Shown here piece after piece: positions 36,957 to 45,637 of a DNA stretch of 64,000 nucleotides (position 1 is the stretch's first letter; each line of letters starts with the position of its first letter). The stretch is taken from contig JBBINR010000012.1 in NCBI GenBank assembly GCA_037443785.1, positions 32,356 to 96,355 on the forward strand, read 5' to 3'. The notes under the pieces are model-generated. The model searched no databases and had not been told where the DNA came from. It worked only from the letters and a program-made list of their open reading frames with translations. This DNA is from JAQUOA01 sp037443785 (GTDB taxonomy: Bacteria > Bacteroidota > Ignavibacteria > UBA10030 > UBA8401). The position numbers and the translations under genes are program-made.

Positions 36957-37787
36957 TCAATATGGAACGGGTGTTTGAACAGTCTCAAAGAACTCTTTCA
37001 TCTCCGCCACCTGCAAATGAATCGGTTTTACGCAAAGCATCTTGCTGAGAGAATATTTGCTGCCTAACGTCCGATCGCAAAACTGGGAAGCTTCCGTGGG
37101 AGAAATATCAAGATTCAATTCATATACCCCGTTGAGAATTTCAAGAAGTTCCTTTTTGGAAACCGGATTCGGAGAATGAATATGATAAATACCGTCGTTG
37201 TAAAGATATTGATCGAGAATCTTTTCGATCACTTCTGCAAGATGGACAGTTGTAACGCCGTTCCAAAAATGATTGACGAAACCGTTCACTTTTTTTCCCC
37301 GCTGACTTCTTGCCCACTCAATCAACGATCGGGATTGTCCTTTCTCTTCCCCGATAATCGATGTGCGAAGAACCATACATCGCCCCGCTTCGCCGGCATT
37401 CTTCGTCATGCCGTAAAGATCATCGGCATCAAACGAATCATTCTCATTATAACTTCCTTTCGTGCCGGTGTAGACACAATCTGTTGTGATATGAAAGCAA
37501 AGAATATTCATTTTGTTGCACAGCAAGGCAAGATTTTTGGGGAATATTGAATTCACCCGGAGAACATCTTCAATTGAATTTTTTGCGATTTGAGGCTTGA
37601 TAACGCCTGCACAATTAATAACCACACTGCACTCGGCCTTCAGCGATTCCAATTTATTGATCGGATCTTTAACGATATCGAATTCGTTTCGCGAAATGGC
37701 AACGACATCTTCTCCTTTCGATAAGAAATAATTTGAAACGGCGTAGCCTAACATTCCACCGGCGCCGATCACCCCGAATTTGTTCAT
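36957..37787 (-). CDS. RmlD-like sugar-nucleotide reductase (SDR)
   Basis: A 276-residue short-chain dehydrogenase of the RmlD substrate-binding type, which reduces a 4-keto-6-deoxy sugar nucleotide. Visible are the NAD(P) motif GAGGMLG at residues 8-14, INCAGVIKP, TDCVYTGTKG and the active-site YGMTK. I start at the ATG at 37787 because AGGAGAC lies about 6 bases upstream; a frame extending 10 codons further overlaps the upstream cupin gene. It is the last of four nucleotide-sugar genes that read toward the glycosyltransferases and flagellin. The exact product (rhamnose-like or an N-acetylated 6-deoxyhexose) cannot be fixed. Confidence 0.85.
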   Translation of the reverse strand: MNKFGVIGAGGMLGYAVSNYFLSKGEDVVAISRNEFDIVKDPINKLESLKAECSVVINCAGVIKPQIAKNSIEDVLRVNSIFPKNLALLCNKMNILCFHITTDCVYTGTKGSYNENDSFDADDLYGMTKNAGEAGRCMVLRTSIIGEEKGQSRSLIEWARSQRGKKVNGFVNHFWNGVTTVHLAEVIEKILDQYLYNDGIYHIHSPNPVSKKELLEILNGVYELNLDISPTEASQFCDRTLGSKYSLSKMLCVKPIHLQVAEMKEFFETVQTPVPY

Positions 37788-37795
37788 AGTGTCTC

Positions 37796-38239
37796 CTATC
37801 GTTCTTCTATTGTCCATGGATTCCAGTATCGTGATTCGAATCGGATATCATCATTTAAACTTTCCTGCAATGTTGATGTCGAAAAGACCATAATTTGAGC
37901 ATCGTCAGTCAACGACATTGCTCCGTTCGCATATCCCGCAGGCAGGAATAATACGGAAGGCGTAGTTTCTGAAAGCACAAATCGGTGAATCTTCAAATTT
38001 TTTGATGGCGCATTCCAGTCATCAATTTCTACCCCGCAAAGTAGTGACGACCCTTTAACGACGGTAAAATATTTTGCTTCGCGTCGATGCCCATGCCACG
38101 CACGGATAAATCCCTGTTGATGATTTTTGATCATGTAGCTTCGTTTCACGCCGGCAAAATCAAAATCATTCACAAAGCTGACGGAGCCGCGGTCATCCAC
38201 GGCAATACCGCCTTTAATAAGTTTTGGTTCGTTAGCCAT
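37796..38239 (-). CDS. RmlC-like cupin, sugar-nucleotide epimerase
   Basis: A 147-residue cupin of the dTDP-4-dehydrorhamnose 3,5-epimerase type, shorter than classical RmlC (about 180). Signature parts are DDRGSVSFVND, the histidine-bearing RAWHGHRREAKYFTVVKG and FLPAGYANG. These enzymes epimerise 4-keto sugar nucleotides at C3 and/or C5. The gene is 4 bases after the SDR gene and 8 bases before the RmlD-like reductase. A cupin plus SDR reductase next to a 2-epimerase recalls the CapF/CapG steps of UDP-L-FucNAc synthesis, but here the activities are on separate proteins. Confidence 0.82.
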   Translation of the reverse strand: MANEPKLIKGGIAVDDRGSVSFVNDFDFAGVKRSYMIKNHQQGFIRAWHGHRREAKYFTVVKGSSLLCGVEIDDWNAPSKNLKIHRFVLSETTPSVLFLPAGYANGAMSLTDDAQIMVFSTSTLQESLNDDIRFESRYWNPWTIEER

Positions 38240-38243
38240 AGAT

Positions 38244-39197
38244 TTATGCAGCGACTAAATTTGCGCTTAATTGAGATTTCAAAAATGCCTGGTTTGAATA
38301 TCTGTTGGCATCGATATCTTTAATACGGCCTGTTTCGACCAAGAATTTCAATTCTTCAATTCCGTCATCGATTGAATGTGTTGGATTGAATCCAAAGACA
38401 CTTTTCGCTTTCGAACTATTGACCCGATAATTCCGTGTATCTTGAAACGGCATTTCTGTTCTTTCGATAATGCAATCCGGGAAATGATTCCGCACCTGAT
38501 AGGCAAGATCGACGATGCGAACATTTTGTCTGTGTAAATTAAAAATGCCGGTGTGTTCGGATTTAATATTCTGAACAACGGCTTTGGCGACATCTTTTAC
38601 GTGCAACAACGGACGAAATTGATCTCCTCCGAACACACTCAGTTTTCCTTGTGTATGCGCTTTTACGGTCAGAGCATTCACCACAAGATCCATGCGGATG
38701 CGCGCATACAAATCGCCCACGCCAAACAGCGTTCCAAGTCGGAAGATCATTGCATTTTTATTTTTGAGATGTGATTCAGCACGAAGTTTCGTTGCAGCAT
38801 ACAGCGACAGCGGATTCGTCGGTGAATCTTCATCCAATTCTTTATCCTGCGCGCCATAGACCGAACAGGTGGACATGAAAATAATTCTGCCGTCATAATT
38901 TTTTGAAAGCCACCGCACTGGTTCCTCGTTCACCGAAACCGTTAGATCAGGATTCAACTGACATGCACCGTCGCCGACAATAGCCGCAAGCCACACAACC
39001 GTATCCGCCCACTGCAAATGAGGACGGAGCGATTCACCGTCGCGCACATCGCCGAAAATAAATTCGACTTCCTTCCGGTATGAATCTTCGTACAACAAAC
39101 TATCGAAGATTCTCACATTATATTTTTGATCTTTTATCAGGTCGGTTATAGCACCGCCGACATACCCTGCACCGCCGACAACAAGAACATTTTTCAT
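38244..39197 (-). CDS. NAD-dependent sugar-nucleotide epimerase/dehydratase (extended SDR)
   Basis: A 317-residue extended SDR with the Rossmann motif GGAGYVGG near the N-terminus, FMSTCSVYGAQD (catalytic Ser/Thr region) and the active-site YAATK. Such proteins act as 4-epimerases, 4,6-dehydratases or reductases on UDP/dTDP sugars; sequence alone does not separate these. AAAGGAG lies upstream of the ATG at 39197. The gene follows the WecB-like epimerase by 2 bases and precedes the cupin by 4 bases, so the four genes form a tight operon. Confidence 0.86.
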   Translation of the reverse strand: MKNVLVVGGAGYVGGAITDLIKDQKYNVRIFDSLLYEDSYRKEVEFIFGDVRDGESLRPHLQWADTVVWLAAIVGDGACQLNPDLTVSVNEEPVRWLSKNYDGRIIFMSTCSVYGAQDKELDEDSPTNPLSLYAATKLRAESHLKNKNAMIFRLGTLFGVGDLYARIRMDLVVNALTVKAHTQGKLSVFGGDQFRPLLHVKDVAKAVVQNIKSEHTGIFNLHRQNVRIVDLAYQVRNHFPDCIIERTEMPFQDTRNYRVNSSKAKSVFGFNPTHSIDDGIEELKFLVETGRIKDIDANRYSNQAFLKSQLSANLVAA

Positions 39198-39199
39198 TC

Positions 39200-40273
39200 C
39201 TATAGCTCCTTTTGTAAAATTGATACGATTTTATCGGATGTTGTTCCGTTCCCCAGCCATCGCAATTGTTTTTGAGTAACGGAATACGATTCAAAAAATT
39301 TCAGTGTTTTCTTCAGCATCACGTCGATCGATGTTGTTTCGCCGAGCATGATGCTGTTTTTATTTTCAACCGATTCGGGGCGTTCCGTTGCGTTGCGTGG
39401 AACCGCCACGGGAACTCCGAGCAGCGGACATTCTTCCTGGCTTGTGCCTGAATCAGAAACAATGCCGTACGCATGATATTGCAGGTTCACGTAATCCAAA
39501 AAGCCGTACGGACCGACCAGAGTAATATTCGGCTTATCATCAAGCATGTTATATTCGTTGATGAGTTTTTCGCCGCGTCGAAACCGCACTAAACGGACCT
39601 CCAACTGTAATTTTTCACCCAATCGGTTCAGGAATTTCAAGAGATGGTGAAACTGTTTCGGATCTTTGAGATTCTCGTTCCGGTGAATATCGGCAACGAT
39701 ATAATCTTTAGTTTGTTTTCCTGTCGGAAGATAATCTTTCACCACTTCAACAATCGTATTGCCGACAACAAAAATATTTTTGGGACTCTTGTTTTCCTTT
39801 ACAAGTCGTTCTTTATAGCGTTTGGTATACACGAACACGAAATCGGAAACGTAATCGCAAATAACGCGGTTAACTTCTTCAGGCATCCGTCGGTCATAGG
39901 AACGCATTCCCCCTTCAATATGCCCTATTCGGTATCCTTCTTTGAACAGCGGCGCGCTTACCATCGCCGAATTTGAATCTCCCAAAAACAGGATTACATC
40001 CGGATTGATATTTTTATTTTTTAAAAGGGTAATAACCGACGTCGATAAGTATGAAAGCTGTTCGTAATGATTCCTGCTTTGTTTTCCCGTTTCCAGCGTA
40101 AAATCCGGCTTGCGTATTTGCAGTTCGCTGAAAAAGATCTTGCTCAACTCATCGTCATAATGCTGTCCGGTGTGAATCATGATGTGTTCGAATGAGCGGT
40201 CAAGTTTTTCAAACACCTTGCTCATTCTGATAAAATCCGGACGTATGCCGGTAATCGTGACAATCTTCTTCAT
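39200..40273 (-). CDS. wecB: UDP-N-acetylglucosamine 2-epimerase family protein (WecB-like)
   Basis: A 357-residue protein with the GT-B fold signatures of non-hydrolysing UDP-GlcNAc 2-epimerases: TGIRPDFIRMSKVF, MIHTGQHYD, HIEGGMRSYDRRMPEEVNR, the DIHRNEN block and SDSGTSQEECPLLGVPVAVP with TERPE. The enzyme class interconverts UDP-GlcNAc and UDP-ManNAc, or acts on a 6-deoxy relative as CapG/FnlC do. The DIHR form and GDSNSAMV differ from enterobacterial WecB, so a non-standard substrate is plausible. It opens the minus-strand sugar operon. No good ribosome-binding site is visible. Confidence 0.88.
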   Translation of the reverse strand: MKKIVTITGIRPDFIRMSKVFEKLDRSFEHIMIHTGQHYDDELSKIFFSELQIRKPDFTLETGKQSRNHYEQLSYLSTSVITLLKNKNINPDVILFLGDSNSAMVSAPLFKEGYRIGHIEGGMRSYDRRMPEEVNRVICDYVSDFVFVYTKRYKERLVKENKSPKNIFVVGNTIVEVVKDYLPTGKQTKDYIVADIHRNENLKDPKQFHHLLKFLNRLGEKLQLEVRLVRFRRGEKLINEYNMLDDKPNITLVGPYGFLDYVNLQYHAYGIVSDSGTSQEECPLLGVPVAVPRNATERPESVENKNSIMLGETTSIDVMLKKTLKFFESYSVTQKQLRWLGNGTTSDKIVSILQKEL

Positions 40274-40573
40274 GGTCTGGTTTTGTCAGTTCGAATCTGA
40301 ATGTATTGCCTACGGTTTTACAAAGATTATGCCACTGTCGTTTTGGAAATCGAAATGAAAATCAACGCAAAAAGAGAAACCGAAAAAGATGGTTTTTGAA
40401 ATTAGCGGCAGTGTTGTATCTTTAGATACACGTGGTCAATATTGTGCTGATGGGTGGACAAAAATTCATTGTAAATTGATCAACCGGAATTTGAAAGTTC
40501 ATTCTTCACAGGTTGAATTATCACTTAATTAAAGATACATTTGCTTAAAGATATACTACTAACGATGTGATCT
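40274..40573. other. Divergent intergenic region with 10-base inverted repeats
   Basis: This 300-base spacer separates the leftward sugar operon from the rightward secretion module, so promoters for both should lie here. It contains the hairpin TGTATC-TTTA-GATACA at 40415-40430. A wider inverted pair is TGTATCTTTA (40415-40424) and TAAAGATACA (40530-40539). A second similar TTAAAGATAT occurs at about 40545-40554. A 47-codon frame (ATG 40389, TAA 40530-40532) spans the interval between the repeats but lacks a ribosome-binding site. No clear sigma-70 or sigma-28 hexamers stand out. Confidence 0.4.
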
Positions 40574-41875
40574 ATGGCCGATAATCAGACAAAAAGTGCT
40601 TTTTCTTCTGGATCAAAAAATCCTCCTTCGCGTTCTGCTGAAACGAAAGATCCAAAAAAAACCGCAGCAAAGAAGCTGCCGGTGCGGAGAAAAAAAACCT
40701 TTATGTACAGAGTACAAAAAGGGACGAAAACGATTGAAGGATACCAAACAGCCTACAGCAGACAAGAGGTCTTAAGCAATCTTCAACGCCTTGGTTTTAA
40801 AATTAAATTTGTACGACGGCATTACGATTGGAAATTCAGGGCGGCAAGCAATGAAATCATTAGTTTTGTTTCCACAAGCGCAAGGCTTCTCGAACAAAAA
40901 CTTCCTTATGCCGAAGTTTTGCAGATCATGAGTACCAATGTCCGCGATAAAAATATGAAAGGTGCTCTGCGAAATATTATTACCGATTTAAAAAATGGCG
41001 TTGATTCGAAAGACGCGTTCATGCGGCAGGGGAAAGTCTTTGGCGAACATATCGCGTTAATGTTAGGGATCGCTTCCAAAAGCGGTGAAATGACGCCGGT
41101 ATTTAAAAGCGTCGCAAAATTAGTTGAACGCCAGGCAGAATTTAAAAAGGGATTATTAAGCTCGTTAATCATGCCGGCGGTAACGTCGGTAACGATTGTC
41201 GGGGCAATAATTTTTTATGCGATTTATCTCGTCCCTAAAATGATGGATATGCTCGGACCGTTAATGGCTGAAGTTCCGCCGTTAACTGCCGCAACATTGC
41301 GGTTTAACGATTTTATGAAAGAGAACTACATCTGGATGAGCGTCGTTACGATTCTCGGCCTCATCGGTTTTTACGGATATCTGTTGACCGAGCAGGGGAA
41401 ATTAATGCGTGATAAAATAATCATCCGCATTCCCTACGCCGGAAATATTCTGCGAAACACCAGCACTGAAATTTTTTGCCGTGTTCTCGGAATTATGTAC
41501 ACGTCGTCAAGTGAGAACGTTGAAGCTATTCAGATTGCAGCGGAAGCAAGCGGCAACGCGTACCTTGCCCACCGGATCAAGACAGTAACAATTCCCAGCA
41601 TGTTAAAATACGGCGTCGAACTCAGCAGAGCACTCGATTCGGCAAACTTCTTCTCGGCAATGGTTATTTCGCGATATAATACCGCCTCAGAAACCGGCTC
41701 CGTCAAGGAAACATCGGTGCAGCTTGCCGACTATTTTCAACTGGAAAATCAATTTGCAATGAAGAACCTTTTAAGTTTTATTGAAATCATGATTACTGTG
41801 GTTATCATGGTGGCGTTGATATTCTTAACGTTGTTATCAACCGAAACGGCGTCGATCAATATTCAACCGCAGTAA
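40574..41875 (+). CDS. Type II secretion/type IV pilus inner-membrane platform protein (GspF/PilC family)
   Basis: A 433-residue polytopic protein. An N-terminal basic, Ser/Lys-rich stretch (1-45) is followed by a short domain (FMYRVQKGTKTIEGYQTA) and two T2SF repeats (about 95-220 and 300-425). Hydrophobic segments lie near 198-222, 253-275 and 402-425. GspF/PilC proteins form the membrane platform on which the ATPase drives assembly of pilins or pseudopilins. It is the first gene of a plus-strand module followed by the ATPase after 29 bases. The usual order is ATPase first, so the order here is reversed. No ribosome-binding site is obvious. Confidence 0.9.
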   Translation: MADNQTKSAFSSGSKNPPSRSAETKDPKKTAAKKLPVRRKKTFMYRVQKGTKTIEGYQTAYSRQEVLSNLQRLGFKIKFVRRHYDWKFRAASNEIISFVSTSARLLEQKLPYAEVLQIMSTNVRDKNMKGALRNIITDLKNGVDSKDAFMRQGKVFGEHIALMLGIASKSGEMTPVFKSVAKLVERQAEFKKGLLSSLIMPAVTSVTIVGAIIFYAIYLVPKMMDMLGPLMAEVPPLTAATLRFNDFMKENYIWMSVVTILGLIGFYGYLLTEQGKLMRDKIIIRIPYAGNILRNTSTEIFCRVLGIMYTSSSENVEAIQIAAEASGNAYLAHRIKTVTIPSMLKYGVELSRALDSANFFSAMVISRYNTASETGSVKETSVQLADYFQLENQFAMKNLLSFIEIMITVVIMVALIFLTLLSTETASINIQPQ

Positions 41876-41904
41876 CATTCACGTTTTTATCGTAAAGAAA
41901 AAAT

Positions 41905-43698
41905 ATGGCAGAACACATTCACGTTCCCAAAAAATCCTTGATGGGCGTCTTGCTCGAAAAAGGAATCGTGACGGAAAAGACACTCGAGAAAGCTGAAGAG
42001 CAGCTGACAATCGACGGCATAAAGTCCCGCAATCAACTCCTCCATATTCTTGCGGAGAAGTTCGAGATCAACCGCGATCTCCTCTTTTCGGAAGCCGCAA
42101 ACTATTATGCGTTCCGAACCGTTGAACTCAGTAAAGAGTCGATGGATGACGGGATGCTGGGATTTATCAGAAAAGAATTGCAAAAACTCCCGTTGTACAT
42201 GCGTGAAAAAGCAATCGAAAATAAAATACTGCCGTATAAATTGGATAATGAACGCGAAGGGCGTTTATTGATCATCACTCCCGATCCGACAAACCCTGTC
42301 ATTCATAAATACGCCAACGCCTTTAACAGCAAAAAATACGAAATCTGCTACGCTCCTCTGTCACAATGGGACGATTTATGGACTCGTGTCAGTATCGATC
42401 GCGCAATTTACAAAGATAAAGAGACGGAACTGCGCGAAGCCGGATTTGTCAATGATGATGACGAAGACAGTGAAGAATTTGAACAAGCCATTGAAGAGGA
42501 AATCAGCCGCAGCGGACTTGTGAACCTGGTCGAAAGTATTTTTATCGATGCAGTTCGAGTCGGCGCAAGCGACGTCCACGTTATTCCTAAAGGAGATAAG
42601 ATTACCGAGTTTTATTTCCGTGTCGACGGCAGATTATCACGCTGGTACACCAATACCGAAACCCGTGCCGAAGCGGTTGCCGCAGTGGTAAAAGATCGTG
42701 CAAAAAATCTTGATCGGTTCGAGCGCAATACGGCGCAAGACGGATTTGCCCAATTAATGATCGATGGAAAGACAATCCGCTTCCGCCTTTCGGTTATACC
42801 GCTCGTCGGCCATGAATTGAAAAATAAATTCGAATCAATCGTTATCAGAATTTTGCGCGAACCGACCACCGGCAAACGGATTGAAGAGCTGGGATTCGAT
42901 CCGTACAGCGAAGAGGTCATGAAGAAAGCGATTAAAAAACCGTTCGGCATCGTGATTGTCACCGGTCCGACAGGAAGCGGAAAGAGCACAACGCTTGTCG
43001 CCGCATTGCGGACAATTATGGATCCGTCGCTGAATATTATTACCGTCGAAGATCCGGTCGAATATTTTATTGAAGGGGCGCGGCAGGTAAAACTGAATCC
43101 AAAATTGGACTTTGAAGGTGCGCTTCGCGCAATTCTTCGTCACGATCCGGATATCGTCATGGTCGGTGAAATGCGCGACAGAATTACGGCAGAAATTGCC
43201 ATCAAACTTGCCAACACCGGTCACTTGACGCTGTCGACACTTCACACAAACGATGCGCCAAGCGCCGTCTCTCGATTGTTTATGATGGGCATTGAGCCGT
43301 TTCTCATTGCCTACAGCGTCAACATTGTTGTCGCTCAACGGTTGATGAGAAAATTATGTCCACGGTGCAAAGCAAAAGTTCGTGATAAAGAAATTCCTCT
43401 TCTCAAAAAATTGGGACTCAATGATGAAGAAATTCAATCGACAACCTTCTACCGCCCAATTGGCTGCATCGATTGTTTAAAAGGATATAAGGGAAGAACG
43501 GCTATTCACGAAGCGCTTTATTTTACAAAAGATATTCGGCAAATGATTTTAAGTACCGGCTCCACGATCAATGACGATTTATTGCGAGAAGCCGCAGTAA
43601 AGCAAGGAATGACAACATTACGACAGGCAGCTCTGGAGCTTTTAAAACGGGGCGAGACTTCAATCGATGAAGTTGCAGCAGTTACCGCTGAAGAATAA
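41905..43698 (+). CDS. GspE/PilB-family assembly ATPase
   Basis: A 597-residue ATPase that powers pilus or pseudopilus assembly. The N-terminal MshEN-like region covers about residues 10-160. An acidic linker follows (DDDEDSEEFE, 184-193). The catalytic domain carries the Walker A GPTGSGKS at 354-361, an Asp box around TVEDPVEY, Walker B DPDIVMVGEMRD (414-425), the His box HLTLSTLHTND, and the zinc-binding tetracysteine CPRC...CIDC (C485, C488, C521, C524). The tetracysteine marks an extension-type GspE/PilB rather than a PilT retraction ATPase. No PilT is present nearby. It ends 19 bases before the first pilin-like gene. Confidence 0.93.
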   Translation: MAEHIHVPKKSLMGVLLEKGIVTEKTLEKAEEQLTIDGIKSRNQLLHILAEKFEINRDLLFSEAANYYAFRTVELSKESMDDGMLGFIRKELQKLPLYMREKAIENKILPYKLDNEREGRLLIITPDPTNPVIHKYANAFNSKKYEICYAPLSQWDDLWTRVSIDRAIYKDKETELREAGFVNDDDEDSEEFEQAIEEEISRSGLVNLVESIFIDAVRVGASDVHVIPKGDKITEFYFRVDGRLSRWYTNTETRAEAVAAVVKDRAKNLDRFERNTAQDGFAQLMIDGKTIRFRLSVIPLVGHELKNKFESIVIRILREPTTGKRIEELGFDPYSEEVMKKAIKKPFGIVIVTGPTGSGKSTTLVAALRTIMDPSLNIITVEDPVEYFIEGARQVKLNPKLDFEGALRAILRHDPDIVMVGEMRDRITAEIAIKLANTGHLTLSTLHTNDAPSAVSRLFMMGIEPFLIAYSVNIVVAQRLMRKLCPRCKAKVRDKEIPLLKKLGLNDEEIQSTTFYRPIGCIDCLKGYKGRTAIHEALYFTKDIRQMILSTGSTINDDLLREAAVKQGMTTLRQAALELLKRGETSIDEVAAVTAEE

Positions 43699-43717
43699 AG
43701 AGTAGCGAAGAAAATTT

Positions 43718-44368
43718 ATGGGCTTCGGTCAAACAATGATTACGGTTGCATTCTTGGTTGTGCTCACCATGGCGGTGATCAGTGCCAATAAACTTGTCGT
43801 CGATAAAGAAGCAAGTTACTACGAATCCTTAGCAACTGAAGAAGGAAGCACATTGGCAAACAATCTTTTAAATGAGATTTCAACAAAATATTTTGATGAA
43901 GCAGTTGCCATTCAAGTATACAAAGTCGATACCACATATTTAACTCCCCCTTCTTCTAAGTTCAATTGGTATATGGGTCTTGATGTTAATGGCCCTGACG
44001 GAACTGGAACTGATATTTCTGAATATTATACTTTTTATAATCCTTCTACTTACGATTGGACGTATCCTTATGATAGAAATGATACTATCCCATTTTATTC
44101 GCAACGCTATTTTGATGACGTCGATGATTATAATGGATACTTTAGGAAAACGCGAATTTTAACGTCGAATGACAAATTACTGAAAGGTGGAACATTAATG
44201 GGGGATACATTAACAGTTAGTGTTTATTACGTTCAACAAGATGATCCAGAAATTAAATCCCCAAGTGGAACTCCTACTTATTTAAAAAAAATTGATGTCA
44301 CAGTAAGAAACCGTAGATATTTAAAAAAGGATTTACTTTTTAGCACAACGAAACCTTACACATTCTAA
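43718..44368 (+). CDS. Pilin-like protein 1 of the secretion/filament module
   Basis: A 216-residue protein whose N-terminus MGFGQTMITVAFLVVLTMAV is a hydrophobic helix preceded by only Met-Gly, with polar sequence after it. This resembles a type IV pilin/pseudopilin in which cleavage would follow Gly2, leaving Phe+1. However, the usual Glu at +5 is absent and the leader is minimal. The C-terminal part is rich in Tyr/Asp (about 70-150) and strand-like. It lies 19 bases after the ATPase and its stop overlaps the next ATG (TAATG). I do not recognise a specific family. Confidence 0.7.
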   Translation: MGFGQTMITVAFLVVLTMAVISANKLVVDKEASYYESLATEEGSTLANNLLNEISTKYFDEAVAIQVYKVDTTYLTPPSSKFNWYMGLDVNGPDGTGTDISEYYTFYNPSTYDWTYPYDRNDTIPFYSQRYFDDVDDYNGYFRKTRILTSNDKLLKGGTLMGDTLTVSVYYVQQDDPEIKSPSGTPTYLKKIDVTVRNRRYLKKDLLFSTTKPYTF

Positions 44369-44952
44369 TGGGCGTCATCATTGACATAGTAAGCTCATTT
44401 ATTGTGCGGGCAGCGATCATCACAATAATTTTAAATATGATGATTACGTTGCACGATGCTTTACACAAAAATACTCAAAGAGCAGTACTTTCTGAAAATA
44501 TTGCAAGTTCATTTTCAGTTATAAGGCATGATGTTAAATTGGCGGGATATAAAGCACCAGATAAAAAAATTGATCGTGCATTTTCAAGTGAAATAAGATT
44601 CTATGTAGACATTGATAATGATGGAACCGTAGAAAGAGTACGATATTATACTCAAACCGTGTCCGGTTCAAACCCCACCCGGTATATTATTAAACGTGAT
44701 GTTAGAAATAGTTCCGGAATAACAACAACAATGGAAATAGCTCGTAATGTTGTCTCTTTTTCATTCGTATTTTACAACGATATTGGAAGTCAGATAGGAT
44801 ATGGATCTGATGTCCCAGGAATCAAATCCATTGCAATTAGAGTAGTAATGGAAGCAAGCTCATCAACAATTGGAATGTATAGTCCAAGTGCAGATGCACA
44901 ACTTCTGCAAACTGTTTGGAAAGAACACATTTTCCCTAAGAATTTACAATAA
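44368..44952 (+). CDS. Pilin-like protein 2 (PilW-like)
   Basis: A 194-residue protein starting MGVIIDIVSSFIVRAAIITI, a hydrophobic helix directly after Met-Gly, followed by HDALHKNTQRAVLSENIASS. The layout after the helix (a helix with FSVIRHDVKLAGY, then strands such as IRFYVDIDNDGTVERVRYYT) strongly recalls PilW/GspJ-type minor pseudopilins. In that family the LAGY segment and the DG-containing strand are typical. It overlaps the previous stop by one base (TAATG), so it is translationally coupled. An acidic residue follows the putative cleavage site at +4 instead of +5. Confidence 0.7.
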   Translation: MGVIIDIVSSFIVRAAIITIILNMMITLHDALHKNTQRAVLSENIASSFSVIRHDVKLAGYKAPDKKIDRAFSSEIRFYVDIDNDGTVERVRYYTQTVSGSNPTRYIIKRDVRNSSGITTTMEIARNVVSFSFVFYNDIGSQIGYGSDVPGIKSIAIRVVMEASSSTIGMYSPSADAQLLQTVWKEHIFPKNLQ

Positions 44953-45079
44953 TCGGACTTTTTATTCCTGTACTTTATATCACTTATTAAAAAACTCTAA
45001 GAAGTGTACCATTGACTTTAAAGGGTTTAAAAGGCAAATTGAACACAAGAAGTAACAGATAAACTCACTAATTTTCGCT

Positions 45080-45472
45080 ATGGGAACATCCAAAATAACA
45101 TTGATTTCAGGCATGTATATAGTCCTCGGATTATATATCTCTGGATTTAATACTGCGGACGATGCAAGCAGCAATCTTGCAGTTTCCTCTGCTGTCTCAG
45201 TTCAGACAGAGCAGATCGCCCAGTCAGGTGTTTCATTAGCGTTGGTGAGAATGGGAAACAATAATACGTATACAGCATTCTCAACCCAGAAAACAACGAT
45301 GGGTGGAACCGTAACGTATTCAGCTTCAAAATTACCTAGTTCAGAAAGTCAGATTATTTCAATTGCGACTTTGGTGAGCGGCTCCAAAACGACAACTGTC
45401 AAAACAACTTCAATTGCATCCTTTGAAAAAGGTCTATGGAGAATTTCCAGAACCTTCGTTGAAAATCTCTAA
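45080..45472 (+). CDS. Pilin-like protein 3 of the module
   Basis: A 130-residue protein beginning MGTSKITLISGMYIVLGLYI: Met-Gly, a short polar stretch, then one hydrophobic helix, followed by a Ser/Thr-rich region. The segment QTEQIAQSGVSLALVRMGNN resembles the N-terminal helix of PilX/GspK-like minor pilins (which have ARxxAxSGxxxAL). It lies 127 bases after the preceding gene on the same strand, in a spacer without a supported gene. Identity as a minor pilin is inferred from size, helix and neighbours. Confidence 0.6.
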   Translation: MGTSKITLISGMYIVLGLYISGFNTADDASSNLAVSSAVSVQTEQIAQSGVSLALVRMGNNNTYTAFSTQKTTMGGTVTYSASKLPSSESQIISIATLVSGSKTTTVKTTSIASFEKGLWRISRTFVENL

Positions 45473-45637
45473 GCCTCAGTTTTAAATCTCAATCTTCTTA
45501 TAAATTTTTAACAACATTGCAAGTTAATGTCAATTTTTCTACTTTGATAAAGTTTCTTATGGGGAGAAAAAAAGACACAGGACATTGTCATCTCTATATC
45601 CCTGCCTTGTTTAGTTAACAATCAAAACGGATTTCTG

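Noticed and set aside
40389..40532. A 47-codon plus-strand ORF between the inverted repeats upstream of the filament module
   Set aside because: No ribosome-binding site, no recognisable pattern, and its position fits a promoter region; kept only as a note under the intergenic feature.
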